From the NCBI GenBank assembly GCA_030950395.1, contig JAUZRP010000070.1:1-64000 (forward strand): 64,000 bases of DNA. The letters run 5' to 3'. The DNA comes from Desulfonauticus sp. GTDB taxonomy: Bacteria > Desulfobacterota > Desulfovibrionia > Desulfovibrionales > Desulfonatronovibrionaceae. Positions 63,898-64,000 of the stretch are shown here, piece by piece. The stretch's first letter is position 1, and every line of letters begins with the position of its first letter. The notes beneath the pieces are model-generated. The model was not told where the DNA came from. It was given only the letters and a program-made list of their open reading frames with translations, and ran no database searches. The position numbers and the translations under genes were made by a program.

Positions 63898-64000
63898 TCT
63901 TCTTCCTCCACACTCTTATGCATTATAATATAATTTTGGTTATTTATACGCTCATATTCTAATCTATCCATAACTTTACGCATAATATAAACTCCCCTTC
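63882..64000 (-). CDS. RsbW-like serine kinase/anti-sigma factor, 3' end only
   Basis: The last 38 codons of a gene that continues beyond the window. The residues GVYIMRKVMDRLEYERIN and the end HKSVEEEEWKNC match the C-terminus of HATPase_c_2 anti-sigma kinases, where a GxGxxxIRxxMDxVEY pattern is common. It overlaps the STAS gene start by 16 nt, the usual arrangement of such partner-switch pairs. Confidence 0.7.
   Translation of the reverse strand, partial: RGVYIMRKVMDRLEYERINNQNYIIMHKSVEEEEWKNC

Overview
This window looks like chromosomal DNA from an AT-rich Gram-negative bacterium. It encodes LptD, two late lipid-A-type acyltransferases, an ADP-heptose-pathway kinase and GT9/GT4 glycosyltransferases, so it has an LPS-bearing outer membrane. 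MotA/MotB and FapA point to flagella. MqnA indicates the futalosine route to menaquinone. CarD, Rho, an XRE-cupin regulator next to an acyl-CoA synthetase, and the run YggT-DivIVA-DUF167-DUF465-IlvB-IlvH suggest a low-GC member of the Desulfovibrionales (Desulfohalobiaceae or Desulfonauticus-like). The taxonomic call is inference from gene content and order; no rRNA is present.

Layout. 1-2.15 kb: an accessory patch with telomere-like 7-nt repeat arrays, a four-helix-bundle (Avd/S23-like) gene and an archaeal-type ATPase. 2.6-6.6 kb: lptD-mutL. 6.7-16.0 kb: the branched-chain amino acid block (ilvC ... ilvH-ilvB-DUF465-DUF167-divIVA-yggT), split between ilvH and ilvC by about 4.2 kb holding three more ATPase genes, a second four-helix-bundle gene and more 7-nt and 9-nt arrays. 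16.2-20.6 kb: a HAD phosphatase, an acyl-CoA synthetase, a cupin regulator and two unknown genes. 20.6-29.7 kb, minus strand: M48 protease, rho, carD, pth, rplY, prs, tRNA-Gln, ispE, degP. 30.2-42.5 kb, plus strand: acyl-CoA synthetase, zinc ribbon protein, polar amino acid ABC transporter, HIT protein, lapA-lapB-mutS-lipoprotein-lysA, rlmH. 42.5-47.5 kb: rsmG, two acyltransferases, mqnA, and TrkA/TrkH potassium uptake. 47.6-48.6 kb: a fifth ATPase copy. 48.9-53.4 kb: uvrC, an unknown gene, an M50 protease, trpS. 53.5-60.5 kb: glycosyltransferases, glycerate kinase, heptose kinase. 60.5-64 kb: motB, motA, fapA, a STAS anti-anti-sigma protein and the end of an RsbW-like kinase cut by the window edge.

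The most unusual content is the ATPase/array system. Five paralogous P-loop ATPases (called A-E here) share a near-constant backbone, but the segment between Walker A and Walker B comes in two types. The two types occur on both backbones (A/D and B/E), as if exchanged by recombination. Every one of the five genes ends inside a 7-nt repeat array that supplies its stop codon. The arrays keep a strict 7-nt register while the unit sequence drifts, and at two places they switch strand polarity in the middle. One ATPase is coupled by an ATGA overlap to a four-helix-bundle gene whose C-terminal tail is a translated 9-nt array. A second dispersed family, about 70-145 bp long with AACTGCAAAA-like inverted ends, occupies several intergenic regions.

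All numbers come from reading the sequence by eye. Family names rest on motifs and gene context, not on database searches.
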